Below, piece by piece: positions 34,129 to 41,421 of a DNA stretch of 41,993 nucleotides. The position numbers and the translations under genes are program-made. This DNA is from CAYOLL01 sp964404765 [NCBI: uncultured Gemmatimonadota bacterium] (lineage in GTDB: Bacteria > 4572-55). The notes under the pieces were generated by a model. That model was not told the DNA's origin, did not search any database, and worked only from the letters and a program-made list of their open reading frames with translations. Numbering within the stretch: position 1 is the first letter of the stretch; each line of letters starts with the position of its first letter. The DNA lies in assembly GCA_964404765.1 (NCBI GenBank), contig CAYOLL010000041.1, positions 1 through 41,993 on the forward strand. Reading direction: 5' to 3'.

Positions 34129-34521
34129 TTATAGCGGGTAAAGATTCAAGCCGCTAATGTGCTCAAAATGCTTCCGGTTCAAGGTTGCTAAAGGCAAGTC
34201 ATTCACGATGGCCGTTGCCGCAATGAAGATATCGCGAAACTCTACCAAATGATTGACGGCCTTCAATTGTCGAAAGATGTCGCTGGCTTTGATTGAGCAA
34301 GCCGCATCAAATGGCAAAACTTCAAACGGCTCGATAATGGGTTGAATTGTCGGAAGTTGGAGCGCGTTTGCGCCGGAAAGCAGCTCGTATTGACTGACAC
34401 TGGAAAGGCAGACGACATCGTGCGCTTTGATAATCCGATACAACGGCGTGGACGTTTTCGTCTTTTTTCGAAAGTGGTCAATCACCAAATTGGTGTCCAC
34501 TAAAACTCTTGGATTTTCCAA
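34129..34521 (-). CDS. vapC: PIN-domain ribonuclease toxin (VapC-like)
   Basis: A 130-residue PIN-domain protein. Acidic active-site positions are present: Asp9 (VLVDTNLVIDHF), Glu46 (QYELLSG) and Asp97 (VEFRDIFIAATA); the fourth position is Asn115 (LATLNRKHFEHI), a common variant. VapC toxins cleave RNA and are neutralised by a small partner encoded just upstream. Its start overlaps the end of the 34500-34751 gene by 22 bp, which fits translational coupling. Confidence 0.9.
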   Translation of the reverse strand: MENPRVLVDTNLVIDHFRKKTKTSTPLYRIIKAHDVVCLSSVSQYELLSGANALQLPTIQPIIEPFEVLPFDAACSIKASDIFRQLKAVNHLVEFRDIFIAATAIVNDLPLATLNRKHFEHISGLNLYPL

Positions 34522-34751
34522 TTCTTGTAGCCCTCGCGGATGGTGGTCTCAAAGGCGGCGACTTCAGTATCACTCCAGATTGGACACGCCCGTAAAAGCG
34601 CCAAAAATTTCTCCTTTTGGGTAGATTTCTTAACCGCTTTCTTTCGGCGAGGTAATACGATAATTTCAACTTCTTTGCCCTCAAAATGAGTGGGCAAGGT
34701 CATCACCACCCGATGGTCTTTGACTTTTTGAAACGTGCGAATGGCTTCCAT
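34500..34751 (-). CDS. Antitoxin of the VapB type
   Basis: An 83-residue protein. The N-terminal MEAIRTFQKVKDHRVVMTLP and EGKEVEIIVLP form the beta-rich DNA-binding pattern of small antitoxins. A basic linker (RRKKAVKKSTQKEK) leads to the C-terminal toxin-binding part, ending GYKNWKIQEF. It overlaps vapC by 22 bp and follows the 34762-34992 gene by 10 bp. Confidence 0.8.
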   Translation of the reverse strand: MEAIRTFQKVKDHRVVMTLPTHFEGKEVEIIVLPRRKKAVKKSTQKEKFLALLRACPIWSDTEVAAFETTIREGYKNWKIQEF

Positions 34752-34761
34752 TTCAGTATCC

Positions 34762-34992
34762 TCAGCAAAAAATAGTTAGGTCTTTCATTTCAAATTCGGC
34801 AAGGGCTTCATCGGCCAGAAGCGCCGGTTTGTCCTGTGATTTGGCAAAGGCAATTTGCCAACGCCCTTCGGCCGGCTCAGGACAAAGCCGCTCCGACGCT
34901 GACGCGGCCAAAAGCATTTGGGCAATTGGGTCTTGCTCCGTATCCGGCAAGGGCGTGATTTCCGCAAAGGCTTTTTGCAACAGGTGAGCCAT
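34762..34992 (-). CDS. Small antitoxin-like protein with an in-frame repeat insertion
   Basis: A 76-residue protein whose start (LLQKAFAEITPLPDTEQDPI) and end (FAKSQDKPALLADEALAEF) match a common class of small antitoxins in which a conserved ER-RW segment is continuous. Here the segment is split: ASER, then LCPEPAEG, then RWQIAFAKS. The eight extra residues are encoded by the 24-bp repeat at 34864-34887. The tail EMKDLTIFC is unusual. It heads a three-gene set with the VapB-like and VapC-like genes. No RelE-type toxin is next to it, so it may be a remnant or a third component. Confidence 0.7.
   Translation of the reverse strand: MAHLLQKAFAEITPLPDTEQDPIAQMLLAASASERLCPEPAEGRWQIAFAKSQDKPALLADEALAEFEMKDLTIFC
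34864..34887. repeat. 24-bp dispersed repeat inside a small gene
   Basis: CCCTTCGGCCGGCTCAGG followed by ACAAAG. This belongs to a widespread repeat type (CCTTCG...GCTCAGGACAAAG) that I recall from many genomes, where it is sometimes translated as CPEPVEG-like peptides. It adds exactly eight codons. Confidence 0.75.
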
Positions 34993-35043
34993 GATCGTAA
35001 TTTCCTATAAAAAATGTGCCAGGCAGTCGCATTCTTTTTATGC

Positions 35044-35152
35044 TTGGATACAACCCGCACCGGGCCACAGGCGACCACAAGCCCGGCCGGCATAGCTGCA
35101 AGAGGCCGGTTGGGATTGGATGGGCTATAACCGTTTTCATCGTGCAGATATA
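35044..35152. repeat. Degenerate dispersed repeat, copy 2
   Basis: It begins TTGGATACAACCCGCACCGG, shared with 35755-35786, and continues into CCGGCATAGCTGCAAGAGGCC and GGTTGGGATTGGATG, shared with 34047-34127. It separates the antitoxin-like gene from the DUF2442 gene; the rest of 34993-35157 shows nothing else. Confidence 0.65.
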
Positions 35153-35157
35153 TCAGC

Positions 35158-35478
35158 TTAAACGGCAATGTTCATACCTTGCCGTGCAGACACCCGTTTC
35201 TTGCGTTTCATCACCGTGTTGGGTTGGGGTCGCCGGGCCGGGATGCCCCACAGCATTCCAGCCGCGCTGATATCTTCATCAATCTCCGGCCAGTGAACGC
35301 CCTGGCCGCTGCCAATAATCTCAAAGTTTTGTCTCTGCTTTGGCGTGGCGTCGGATAAGCGCCATGACCAAACCAAGGGCACACTAATAGTCCGCCCATC
35401 GGCCAATTGCGCAAAAATGCTTTCGTCCGTTATTTTCACATCAACAATTCGGGGTTCATTCTTCTCCACAATGTTCAT
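35158..35478 (-). CDS. DUF2442 domain protein
   Basis: A 106-residue protein with a DUF2442 pattern: VDVKITDESIFAQLADGRTI, SVPLVWSWRLSDATPKQRQN, and GVHWPEIDEDISAAGMLWG. Function is not established; the family commonly pairs with DUF4160, and such pairs have been suspected of toxin-antitoxin behaviour. It overlaps the DUF4160 gene by 23 bp. The basic tail (KRKKRVSARQGMNIAV) may be extended by repeat-derived sequence. Confidence 0.85.
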   Translation of the reverse strand: MNIVEKNEPRIVDVKITDESIFAQLADGRTISVPLVWSWRLSDATPKQRQNFEIIGSGQGVHWPEIDEDISAAGMLWGIPARRPQPNTVMKRKKRVSARQGMNIAV

Positions 35479-35698
35479 CCCAGGCCTCCGTAATTTGGTC
35501 GTAATGTTTCAGAATAAGGGAACGTATCCGATTCAATTCCTTTGGTGAAAAGCCGTCATTCATCGCCAAAATGACAGGATCAAGCCAGAACTTGCATAGC
35601 ATTCGCTCGCGCCGGACGTGAATGTGCATCGGCTCATTGCAATCAAAGCTGTAAAAGAAGAAATGATATGGTCCGGAAATGCCCTTAACACGTGGCAT
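35456..35698 (-). CDS. DUF4160 domain protein
   Basis: An 80-residue protein. The start at 35698 follows GGAG with 6-bp spacing and gives MPRVKGISGPYHFFFYS, the usual beginning of the family; an ATG 12 bp upstream is less likely. The NEPMHIHVRRE segment (His-x-His) and a C-terminal EAWDEHC are typical. It overlaps the DUF2442 gene and is surely cotranscribed with it. Confidence 0.87.
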   Translation of the reverse strand: MPRVKGISGPYHFFFYSFDCNEPMHIHVRRERMLCKFWLDPVILAMNDGFSPKELNRIRSLILKHYDQITEAWDEHCGEE

Positions 35699-35754
35699 GA
35701 ACGACTCCATGAACGATGAACTTGTAAACGATCAGCAAGATAAAACTGCCCTGT

Positions 35755-35786
35755 TTGGATACAACCCACACCGGCAAACAGGCGGC
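35755..35786. repeat. Degenerate dispersed repeat, copy 3 (short)
   Basis: TTGGATACAACCCACACCGG and ACAGGCGGC match 35044-35075. Its inner end coincides with the point where the ppdK remnant loses similarity. Confidence 0.65.
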
Positions 35787-36120
35787 AGGGCCACCACTTT
35801 GGCCTTGATGTCCTTGACGGTCAGACCCAGTTGTTTGGCCATTTCCTCCTGTTGCTCCTCTTCGTGGGGCAGGAATTCATGCAAGGGCGGATCCAGCGTC
35901 CGAATGGTCACCGGCTTGTCGGCCATGGCCTTGAGGATGCCGTAAAAGTCCGCGCGCTGGAAGGGCAGCAGCTTGGCCAAGGCCTTGCGGCGGTCGGCCT
36001 CCGTATCGGCCAGAATCATCTCGCGCATGGCTTTGATCTTTTCGCCGCCAAAGAACATGTGTTCGGTGCGGCACAGGCCGATGCCTTCCGCGCCAAAGAT
36101 GATGGCTTGCGCGGGTTCAT
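35786..36120 (-). pseudogene. Remnant of pyruvate phosphate dikinase (ppdK)
   Basis: About 110 codons of PPDK are preserved: [51 protein letters not shown] and [21 protein letters not shown] full enzyme has about 900 residues, so only a middle-to-C-terminal slice remains. It lacks a start: four codons before the similarity begins there is an in-frame stop (TGA, 36130-36128). It ends after [11 protein letters not shown], where repeat sequence (35755-35786) replaces the expected continuation. The remaining codons are well conserved, so the truncation is recent or the slice was recently copied. Confidence 0.88.
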
Positions 36121-36163
36121 AACAATCTCAAAAATAAAATAGAAAGACCTTCAAGACTTACGG
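36113..36163. repeat. Duplicated NUDIX leader segment, copy 2
   Basis: GGTTCATAACAATCTCAAAAA and GACCTTCAAGACTTACGGCC match 33954-34002. It fuses directly to the truncated 5' end of the ppdK remnant. Confidence 0.7.
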
Positions 36164-36177
36164 CCTGAAGGTCTTTC
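36128..36177 (-). terminator. Rho-independent terminator of mdh
   Basis: GAAAGACCTTCA / TGAAGGTCTTTC is a perfect 12-bp stem with a 12-nt loop (36142-36177), followed on the minus strand by CTATTTTATTTTTGAG. It lies 20 bp after the mdh stop. Confidence 0.85.
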
Positions 36178-36197
36178 GTGTTGAAGGGTGCGGCTAT

Positions 36198-37127
36198 TTA
36201 GAATTGAACTTTGGCGCAGTTCTGGGTGACGGAGTCCGCCGACACTCTCAAAGCCTTCATTTCGTCATCGGTCAATTTAAGCTCGATGATGTCTTCCACA
36301 CCATCTTTGCCCAGCTTGACCGGCACACCGAGAAACAGATCCTTCAAACCATATTGGCCGGTGACATAGGCCGCACAAGGCAGAATGCGCTTTTGGTCTT
36401 TAACGATAGCTTCAGCCATTTCCACGGCGGATGAGGCCGGGGCATAATAGGCCGAGCCGGTTTTAAGCAGATTGACAATTTCAATACCACCGTCGCGGGT
36501 ACGTTGGACCAGTCGGTCAATGGTGGCTTGATCCATCAACTCGGTGATCGGAATACCGCTGACTGTGGAAAAGCGCGGCAGCGGTACCATGGTATCCCCA
36601 TGACCACCCAACACCATGGCATGGACATCGCGGATGGAAACATTTAATTCCAGAGCGATAAACGAGCGGAAGCGCGCGCTGTCTAACACTCCTGCCATAC
36701 CCAAAACGCGATTGGCCGGGAAACCCGACTTCTTAAAGGCTACATACGTCATGACATCCAGCGGATTGGTCACAACAATCAGGAAGGCATTGGGCGATTT
36801 GGCGGCAATCTGGGTCGCAATATCACCGACGATCGAGGCATTTTTGGCCAGTAAATCATCGCGGCTCATGCCCGGCTTGCGGGCCAGGCCGGCGGTAATA
36901 ATGACTAATTCTGAGCCGGCGGTTTCTTCATAGCTGTTGCTGCCACTCATCCGGGCATCGGACATTTCCACCGGGGCTGATTCCCACATATCCAGCGCTT
37001 TACCCTGAGGAATGCCTTCCAGAATATCCACAATCACGACTTCTTTGGCCAATTCACGATCGGCAACACGCTGAGCAGCAGTGGCGCCGACATTGCCCGC
37101 GCCAACAACAGTAATTTTGCGCATCAT
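36198..37127 (-). CDS. mdh: Malate dehydrogenase (LDH-like type)
   Basis: A 309-residue NAD-dependent enzyme of the TCA cycle. The start at 37127 ([14 protein letters not shown]) has AAGGA about 10 bp upstream; the second ATG three bases on is equally possible. Motifs: [11 protein letters not shown] (NAD loop), [32 protein letters not shown] (substrate-binding arginines), [22 protein letters not shown], and the catalytic histidine in [12 protein letters not shown]. It has its own promoter (37193-37220) and terminator and is divergent from rsmI. Confidence 0.96.
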   Translation of the reverse strand: MMRKITVVGAGNVGATAAQRVADRELAKEVVIVDILEGIPQGKALDMWESAPVEMSDARMSGSNSYEETAGSELVIITAGLARKPGMSRDDLLAKNASIVGDIATQIAAKSPNAFLIVVTNPLDVMTYVAFKKSGFPANRVLGMAGVLDSARFRSFIALELNVSIRDVHAMVLGGHGDTMVPLPRFSTVSGIPITELMDQATIDRLVQRTRDGGIEIVNLLKTGSAYYAPASSAVEMAEAIVKDQKRILPCAAYVTGQYGLKDLFLGVPVKLGKDGVEDIIELKLTDDEMKALRVSADSVTQNCAKVQF

Positions 37128-37192
37128 AAGCTTGAGTCCTTTCTTGAATTTTGAGGTTGCGTTAATGTAAGGGAAAACAAAAATCGGCATAA

Positions 37193-37220
37193 ATAATACA
37201 CAAAAATGCTTTTTTGACAA
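37193..37220 (-). promoter_or_regulatory. Sigma-70-like promoter for mdh
   Basis: Minus strand: TTGTCA (37220-37215), 16 bp, TATTAT (37198-37193), about 65 bp before the start codon. Confidence 0.6.
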
Positions 37221-37265
37221 GCATGTTATCGTAACAGTCGTATATTTTTTTATTGTCAGCTAAAC

Positions 37266-37284
37266 TACAGTCTGTTAGACTGTA
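37266..37284. promoter_or_regulatory. Perfect palindrome TACAGTCT-GTT-AGACTGTA upstream of rsmI
   Basis: 8-bp arms around 3 nt, in the mdh/rsmI divergent gap, about 50 bp before the rsmI start. It could be an operator or a leader hairpin; nothing further supports either. Confidence 0.4.
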
Positions 37285-37335
37285 TCGTTCTCTTTGTGCA
37301 AACAGCCTATCGCTTTTCTACCTGAGCAACTAACT

Positions 37336-38025
37336 ATGCCTAATATAAACCCTGGCACCTTCTACATCGTCGCCACACCCATCGGCCATCTGGACGACAT
37401 TACCCTGCGCGCCCTGGAGACGCTTAAAAGCGTTGATCTGATCGTGGCTGAAGATACGCGCCATACCCGCAAGCTGTTACAACACTTTGTTATTGTCCGC
37501 CCGCTGGACAGCTTCCACGACCATAGTTCGCCCGCAAAAATAGACAAACTGGCCCAACGCTTGCTGGCCGGTGAAGCCGTGGCCTATGTTACCGACGCAG
37601 GCACGCCGGGGATTTCCGACCCCGGCTTTGTCCTGATCCGAGCCATGATAGCGCATAAAATTCCGGTGGTGCCGATACCCGGAGCCGTGGCAGCCATGGT
37701 TGGCTTGACGGCGTCTGGCTTGCCGATGGATCGCTTCGCGTTTGAAGGCTTCCTGCCCTATAAATCCGGCAAGCGCCGCAATAAATTAGACGCGCTGAAA
37801 ACCGACGACCGCACCCTTATTTTTTACGAAAGCCCGCATCGCCTCGTCAAGAGCTTGGAAGACATGCTAACGGTTCTGGGCGACCGCCGGGTTTGTGTCT
37901 GCCGCGAGATGACCAAACACTTTGAAGAATACGTGCGCGGCTTGATTTCCGAGGCAATTGTCCACTTTCAAACACACCCGCCGCGCGGCGAAATCACCAT
38001 TGTTCTGGCCGGAGCGGACGCCTGA
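37336..38025 (+). CDS. rsmI: 16S rRNA (cytidine-2'-O)-methyltransferase RsmI
   Basis: A 229-residue SAM-dependent enzyme that methylates C1402 of 16S rRNA. The start at 37336 gives MPNINPGTFYIVATPIGHLDD. Tetrapyrrole-methylase-fold motifs: VAEDTRHTRKLL, VTDAGTPGISDPG, PIPGAVAAMVGLTASGLP, FEGFLPYKSGKRR and FYESPHRL. It stops after GEITIVLAGADA, so it lacks the extra C-terminal domain of the roughly 285-residue E. coli enzyme, as many bacterial versions do. The ribosome-binding site is weak. Confidence 0.95.
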   Translation: MPNINPGTFYIVATPIGHLDDITLRALETLKSVDLIVAEDTRHTRKLLQHFVIVRPLDSFHDHSSPAKIDKLAQRLLAGEAVAYVTDAGTPGISDPGFVLIRAMIAHKIPVVPIPGAVAAMVGLTASGLPMDRFAFEGFLPYKSGKRRNKLDALKTDDRTLIFYESPHRLVKSLEDMLTVLGDRRVCVCREMTKHFEEYVRGLISEAIVHFQTHPPRGEITIVLAGADA

Positions 38026-38033
38026 CAAAGTGC

Positions 38034-38061
38034 TTGACATCTTGACTGCGAACGCTATATT
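38034..38061 (+). promoter_or_regulatory. Sigma-70 promoter for the porin-like gene
   Basis: TTGACA (38034-38039, perfect), 16 bp, TATATT (38056-38061). The start codon is 89 bp downstream, leaving a short AT-rich leader. Confidence 0.65.
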
Positions 38062-38149
38062 TGGCACGTTTTTTCACTTGTTCTACAGGTTACTTTTTCG
38101 TTGCGACCGGTATTTTCTCTTGTTAGTGATTTTCATTAAGGAATAAATT

Positions 38150-39298
38150 ATGCGGAAGTGGTTAGCTTTTAAGACGCTTGTATTGAGTATTGCTCTTTTT
38201 TGGGGACAGTTTTGTCCGGCTGCTGCCAATGAAAATATGAGCCCCTTAAAAGACATGAATATTCATACCGATAAAGACATTGGCTACGGTCACTTATTGT
38301 CTATGTTGTACTGGCATGGTTATTTGGATTTTGAATTTCACGCCCACGAGGGCGAGAGTGGAACTTTTGATAACCACGAACTTTATTTGGCGGCTCAGGC
38401 GGCCATATCCAACCGGATTACACTCAGCGCTGAGTTTGAATTTGAACATACCCCAAATGGCTATGTGCTGCCGGTCCAGGCCTATGCCGACTTCAAAGTT
38501 TCCAGCCCATTGACCATCCGTTTTGGCCAGTTTTTTACGCCGATGGGTCTGCCCAACACGTATACTTTACGCGGCAATGAGAACCGGATGATCCGCCAGG
38601 TTGCCCTGCATGTGGACCTTATGTTTGAGGACTGGATTGAAACCGGTTTAAACCTTTATGGCGATATCGGACGCGGCTTTTTTTATGACATAGCCATCGC
38701 CAATGGCAAGGCCGGCGGATTGACTCCAGGCGATCCGACTGAAGTGTCGGATGGTGAAGACGATAAAAACGAAGGCGAAGATAAAAACAGCAACAAATCG
38801 TTGCATAGCCGTTTTGGCTACAATTCTGCCAAACTTCTGAACGGCGAAATCAACTTGGGTTTTTCCTACGGTACTCAAAAATATGATTCGGCTAACGAAA
38901 AGGAAATGGCGCACACGGGTGTTGATTTGCGCTACGTGCACAAAAGTCTGTGGCGTCTTCAGGCCGAATATATGAAGCGCAGCGGTGACGATAATGAGGT
39001 TGATTTGGCCGCGGGCATTTCAGCGAAAGCATTAGGCTGGTCGGCGCAAGTGTCCAAGCGCTTTTATGTAAAGAACAATAAATGGCTTAATTTCATCGAG
39101 CCGGCAGTACAAATAGATTGGATTGATTTGAATACAAAAGAAGATACCAATCAGGATCAACTTACCACGGCTGTAGCGCTGATTTATTCGCCCGAACCGT
39201 ATTTTCTGGTTAAATTTGAGTATGATTTGGTTAAAGAACAATCCGGCGAAAAATTAGCCAACAATGTGCTTTGGTTAGCCGGCGTACTGGAGTTCTAA
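38150..39298 (+). CDS. Porin-like outer-membrane beta-barrel protein
   Basis: A 382-residue protein with a signal peptide (MRKWLAFKTLVLSIALFWG, cleavage near PAAANE). The mature part alternates polar and hydrophobic residues in strands, for example ITLSAEFEFEH, AYADFKVSSPLTIRFGQFFTP and TAVALIYSPEPYFLVKFEYDL, and ends VLWLAGVLEF, with the C-terminal aromatic usual for outer-membrane barrels. IRFGQFFTPMGLPN resembles phosphate-selective (OprO/OprP) porin-type proteins. An acidic, probably surface loop lies at about 198-220 (PTEVSDGEDDKNEGEDKNSN). It has its own promoter and is monocistronic. Solute unknown. Confidence 0.8.
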   Translation: MRKWLAFKTLVLSIALFWGQFCPAAANENMSPLKDMNIHTDKDIGYGHLLSMLYWHGYLDFEFHAHEGESGTFDNHELYLAAQAAISNRITLSAEFEFEHTPNGYVLPVQAYADFKVSSPLTIRFGQFFTPMGLPNTYTLRGNENRMIRQVALHVDLMFEDWIETGLNLYGDIGRGFFYDIAIANGKAGGLTPGDPTEVSDGEDDKNEGEDKNSNKSLHSRFGYNSAKLLNGEINLGFSYGTQKYDSANEKEMAHTGVDLRYVHKSLWRLQAEYMKRSGDDNEVDLAAGISAKALGWSAQVSKRFYVKNNKWLNFIEPAVQIDWIDLNTKEDTNQDQLTTAVALIYSPEPYFLVKFEYDLVKEQSGEKLANNVLWLAGVLEF

Positions 39299-39308
39299 AT
39301 TAGTATCT

Positions 39309-39440
39309 AATACCATTACCAAAAAAGAATTGCACACGGCGGAAAACCTAAGGGTCTTGCAAGAGCTTACTCAAGAACGCGATGTACCCATTTAATACCC
39401 TTAGGGTTTGTGTGCAAATCATTTTCAGTTTTGGTATAAC
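39309..39440. repeat. MITE-like imperfect palindrome of about 130 bp
   Basis: The left arm (39309-39355: AATACCATTACCAAAA, TTGCACAC, AACCTAAGGGT) and right arm (39397-39439: ACCCTTAGGGTT, GTGTGCAAAT, TTTTGGTATAA) are inverted copies with short indels, around a 41-nt centre. The rest of the 325-bp gap (39441-39623) shows no gene; near 39498 TTTGGTTCCGGCTTGCCCGG may be another repeat fragment. Confidence 0.7.
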
Positions 39441-39623
39441 AAGTCAAATCTTTGCTTTTTTGGCAAAAATTTCCGAGCAAGAAATGTCATATCTACTTTG
39501 GTTCCGGCTTGCCCGGGTTAGCTTATGAACATTTTTATGACCTTTATGTAATCGCATACTGCTAGTGCGACAATACGCTTTCATCGTTAAACTATCGTAT
39601 TTTCTGTCTTGAAAAGAGAAGCA

Positions 39624-40292
39624 ATGAATAAAGCCGAACTCATCCCGGATGCGCTGAAACAGAAAGTCCGTCAAATCTTTAAACCGTTTGCGGGCATATT
39701 CTTAAAACTGGGCATTTCGCCAAACGCCATGACCGGTCTCGGTGTTTTTCTGTCAATGGCCGCGGCAATTTTTTTTGCCACCAAACATCTTTGGCAGGGC
39801 GGGCTGTTTTATTTGCTGGCCGGTCTGTGCGACATCTTTGACGGGGCCATGGCCCGGATTCAGGGGCGTGGCACCTCTTACGGCGCATTTTTGGATTCCA
39901 CGCTGGACCGGATGGCCGAGGCCATTGCCTTGATGGGCGTGATGGTTTATTTTCATCGCATTGACGAAACGCCGATGATCTACATCACCTATCTGGCAGT
40001 GACGGCCTCGCTGCTGGTCAGCTATACCAAAGCGCGCGCCGAGGGCCTTGGCCAGGAATGCGATGTCGGCTGGCTGGAACGGCCGGAACGGGTGACGCTG
40101 GTTGTCGTCGGCTGCTTGCCGGCATTATTTGTGGCCGATCAAATTTCCTGGATCTGGCCCGATAAAGGCGCCGGTCAAAATAGTGATGGACTGCGCGTTG
40201 CTATGGTCGTTATGATGGTTTTTGCCATGATCACTATTGCTCAACGGATGCATCACACCTGGAAAGGCTTTAAAGCGCAGGGGAAAGCCTGA
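39624..40292 (+). CDS. CDP-alcohol phosphatidyltransferase (phosphatidylinositol-phosphate synthase-like)
   Basis: A 222-residue inner-membrane enzyme that joins a CDP-activated lipid to an alcohol. The start at 39624 is preferred to a TTG at 39609. The signature D-x2-D-G-x2-A-R-x8-G-x3-D-x3-D is exact: Asp70, Asp73, Gly74, Ala77-Arg78, Gly87, Asp91, Asp95 (DIFDGAMARIQGRGTSYGAF then LDSTLDR). The local context RxTxxGAFLDSxLDR resembles archaeal and mycobacterial inositol-phosphate-using enzymes. Several hydrophobic helices follow. Ino1 at 10.4 kb could supply inositol 1-phosphate. Its stop overlaps the next start (TGATG). A PgsA-like enzyme is the alternative. Confidence 0.88.
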   Translation: MNKAELIPDALKQKVRQIFKPFAGIFLKLGISPNAMTGLGVFLSMAAAIFFATKHLWQGGLFYLLAGLCDIFDGAMARIQGRGTSYGAFLDSTLDRMAEAIALMGVMVYFHRIDETPMIYITYLAVTASLLVSYTKARAEGLGQECDVGWLERPERVTLVVVGCLPALFVADQISWIWPDKGAGQNSDGLRVAMVVMMVFAMITIAQRMHHTWKGFKAQGKA

Positions 40293-40942
40293 TGTTCATC
40301 GGTCATTTTGCCGTAGCCTTTGCGGCCAAAAAAGCGGCGCCATCCGTTTCTCTGGGCACGCTTTTTATCGCCGTGCAATTGTTGGATTTGATCTGGCCGA
40401 TCCTGGTGCTGGCCGGCATCGAGCATCTGGAAATTGCGCCGGGCATCACTGCCGTCACGCCGCTGGATTTTACGCACTACCCTTTTTCCCACAGCCTGCT
40501 GCTGAGCGGGGTGTGGGCTTTTGTGTTCGGCGGGATTTTCGGATTCGTTCGGCGTGACTATAAAATTGCCGCTTGGTTGATGCTGGCCGTGTTCAGCCAT
40601 TGGCTGCTGGATTTGGTCAGCCATCGCCCGGATTTGCCGCTCTATCCCGGCGGCGATATGCGGGTCGGTCTTGGCTTGTGGTATTCCTTGCCGGCAACGA
40701 TGATCGTGGAAGGCAGCCTTTTTGCCGTCGCTGTCTGGCTTTATGCCAAAACCACGCGGACCAAAGATAAAATCGGGACGTATGCTTTTGGCGCACTCGT
40801 TGCTTTTTTGGTGATCGCTTATATCGGTAATTTGTTTGGACCGCTGCCGCCCAACGTCAAGACCATCGCCATTAGCGCTCTGTCAATATGGTTGCTGGTG
40901 GCGTGGGCCTTTTGGATCGATAACCACCGGATGATACAATGA
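40292..40942 (+). CDS. Integral membrane protein, YdjM/DUF457-like putative metal-dependent hydrolase
   Basis: A 216-residue polytopic protein with about six hydrophobic segments. Histidine motifs at membrane edges: MFIGHFAVAFAAKK (His5), FTHYPFSHSLLLSG (three residues H, H, S) and FSHWLLDLVSHRPDLPL. This HxxxSHS ... SHWLLDLxSHRPDLPL layout is that of YdjM/DUF457-type predicted membrane hydrolases. It is translationally coupled to the phosphatidyltransferase before it and the lipoprotein after it. It could act on the lipid product, for instance as a phosphatase; that is a guess from position. Confidence 0.72.
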   Translation: MFIGHFAVAFAAKKAAPSVSLGTLFIAVQLLDLIWPILVLAGIEHLEIAPGITAVTPLDFTHYPFSHSLLLSGVWAFVFGGIFGFVRRDYKIAAWLMLAVFSHWLLDLVSHRPDLPLYPGGDMRVGLGLWYSLPATMIVEGSLFAVAVWLYAKTTRTKDKIGTYAFGALVAFLVIAYIGNLFGPLPPNVKTIAISALSIWLLVAWAFWIDNHRMIQ

Positions 40943-41328
40943 AATTGAACCTCTTTATTTGCCTGACCTTACTGATCAACTTAAGCGCCTGTTCCCAAAA
41001 AATGAGCTCGCAGGATCAGGCCCAATTTGACACGGTGCTTCATCAGCAAATTCTTGCGGAAGTTAAGAAGACCTATCCGTTGCCGGATTCTGTGAGCATC
41101 ATCAACAATGTAATGGGCACACTGCGCTATGACACATCGTTAAGCGTGGAGCAAGTAACTGCTTTTTATCGTCAGGCCTACACCAAAGAAGGCTTAGCCG
41201 AACAACTCGACATCGCGGTTGCCGGCCCTGAAAAAGCTTTGCTTGCATTTTCCGGCAAAGAAAAATCCGTCACGGTGGAAGCGGAAAAGCGCGAGGGAAA
41301 AACGCGGGTTGTGATTAATGTGGATTAA
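40939..41328 (+). CDS. Small lipoprotein of unknown function
   Basis: A 129-residue protein. The signal and lipobox LSAC (Cys18) are clear. The mature part (VSIINNVMGTLRYDTSLSVEQVTAFYRQAY) looks like a small alpha/beta domain with a helix-rich centre and beta-strand end (KSVTVEAEKREGKTRVVINVD), similar in feel to small periplasmic domains, but I do not recognise a family. It overlaps the preceding gene by 4 bp (ATGA), so it is part of that operon. Confidence 0.8.
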   Translation: MKLNLFICLTLLINLSACSQKMSSQDQAQFDTVLHQQILAEVKKTYPLPDSVSIINNVMGTLRYDTSLSVEQVTAFYRQAYTKEGLAEQLDIAVAGPEKALLAFSGKEKSVTVEAEKREGKTRVVINVD

Positions 41329-41421
41329 TGTCCAATAAGGATAGGATGAGCGCATTAGGTTTAAAAAATATCCGTTCAATTTTTAATTTTCAACTTTTTA
41401 TCTCAATTTAAGGAGACTCTC

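Noticed and set aside
34785-35168. 127-codon minus-strand open frame over the antitoxin-like gene
   Set aside because: It overlaps the better-supported antitoxin-like gene in another frame, and its first part is translated dispersed repeat.
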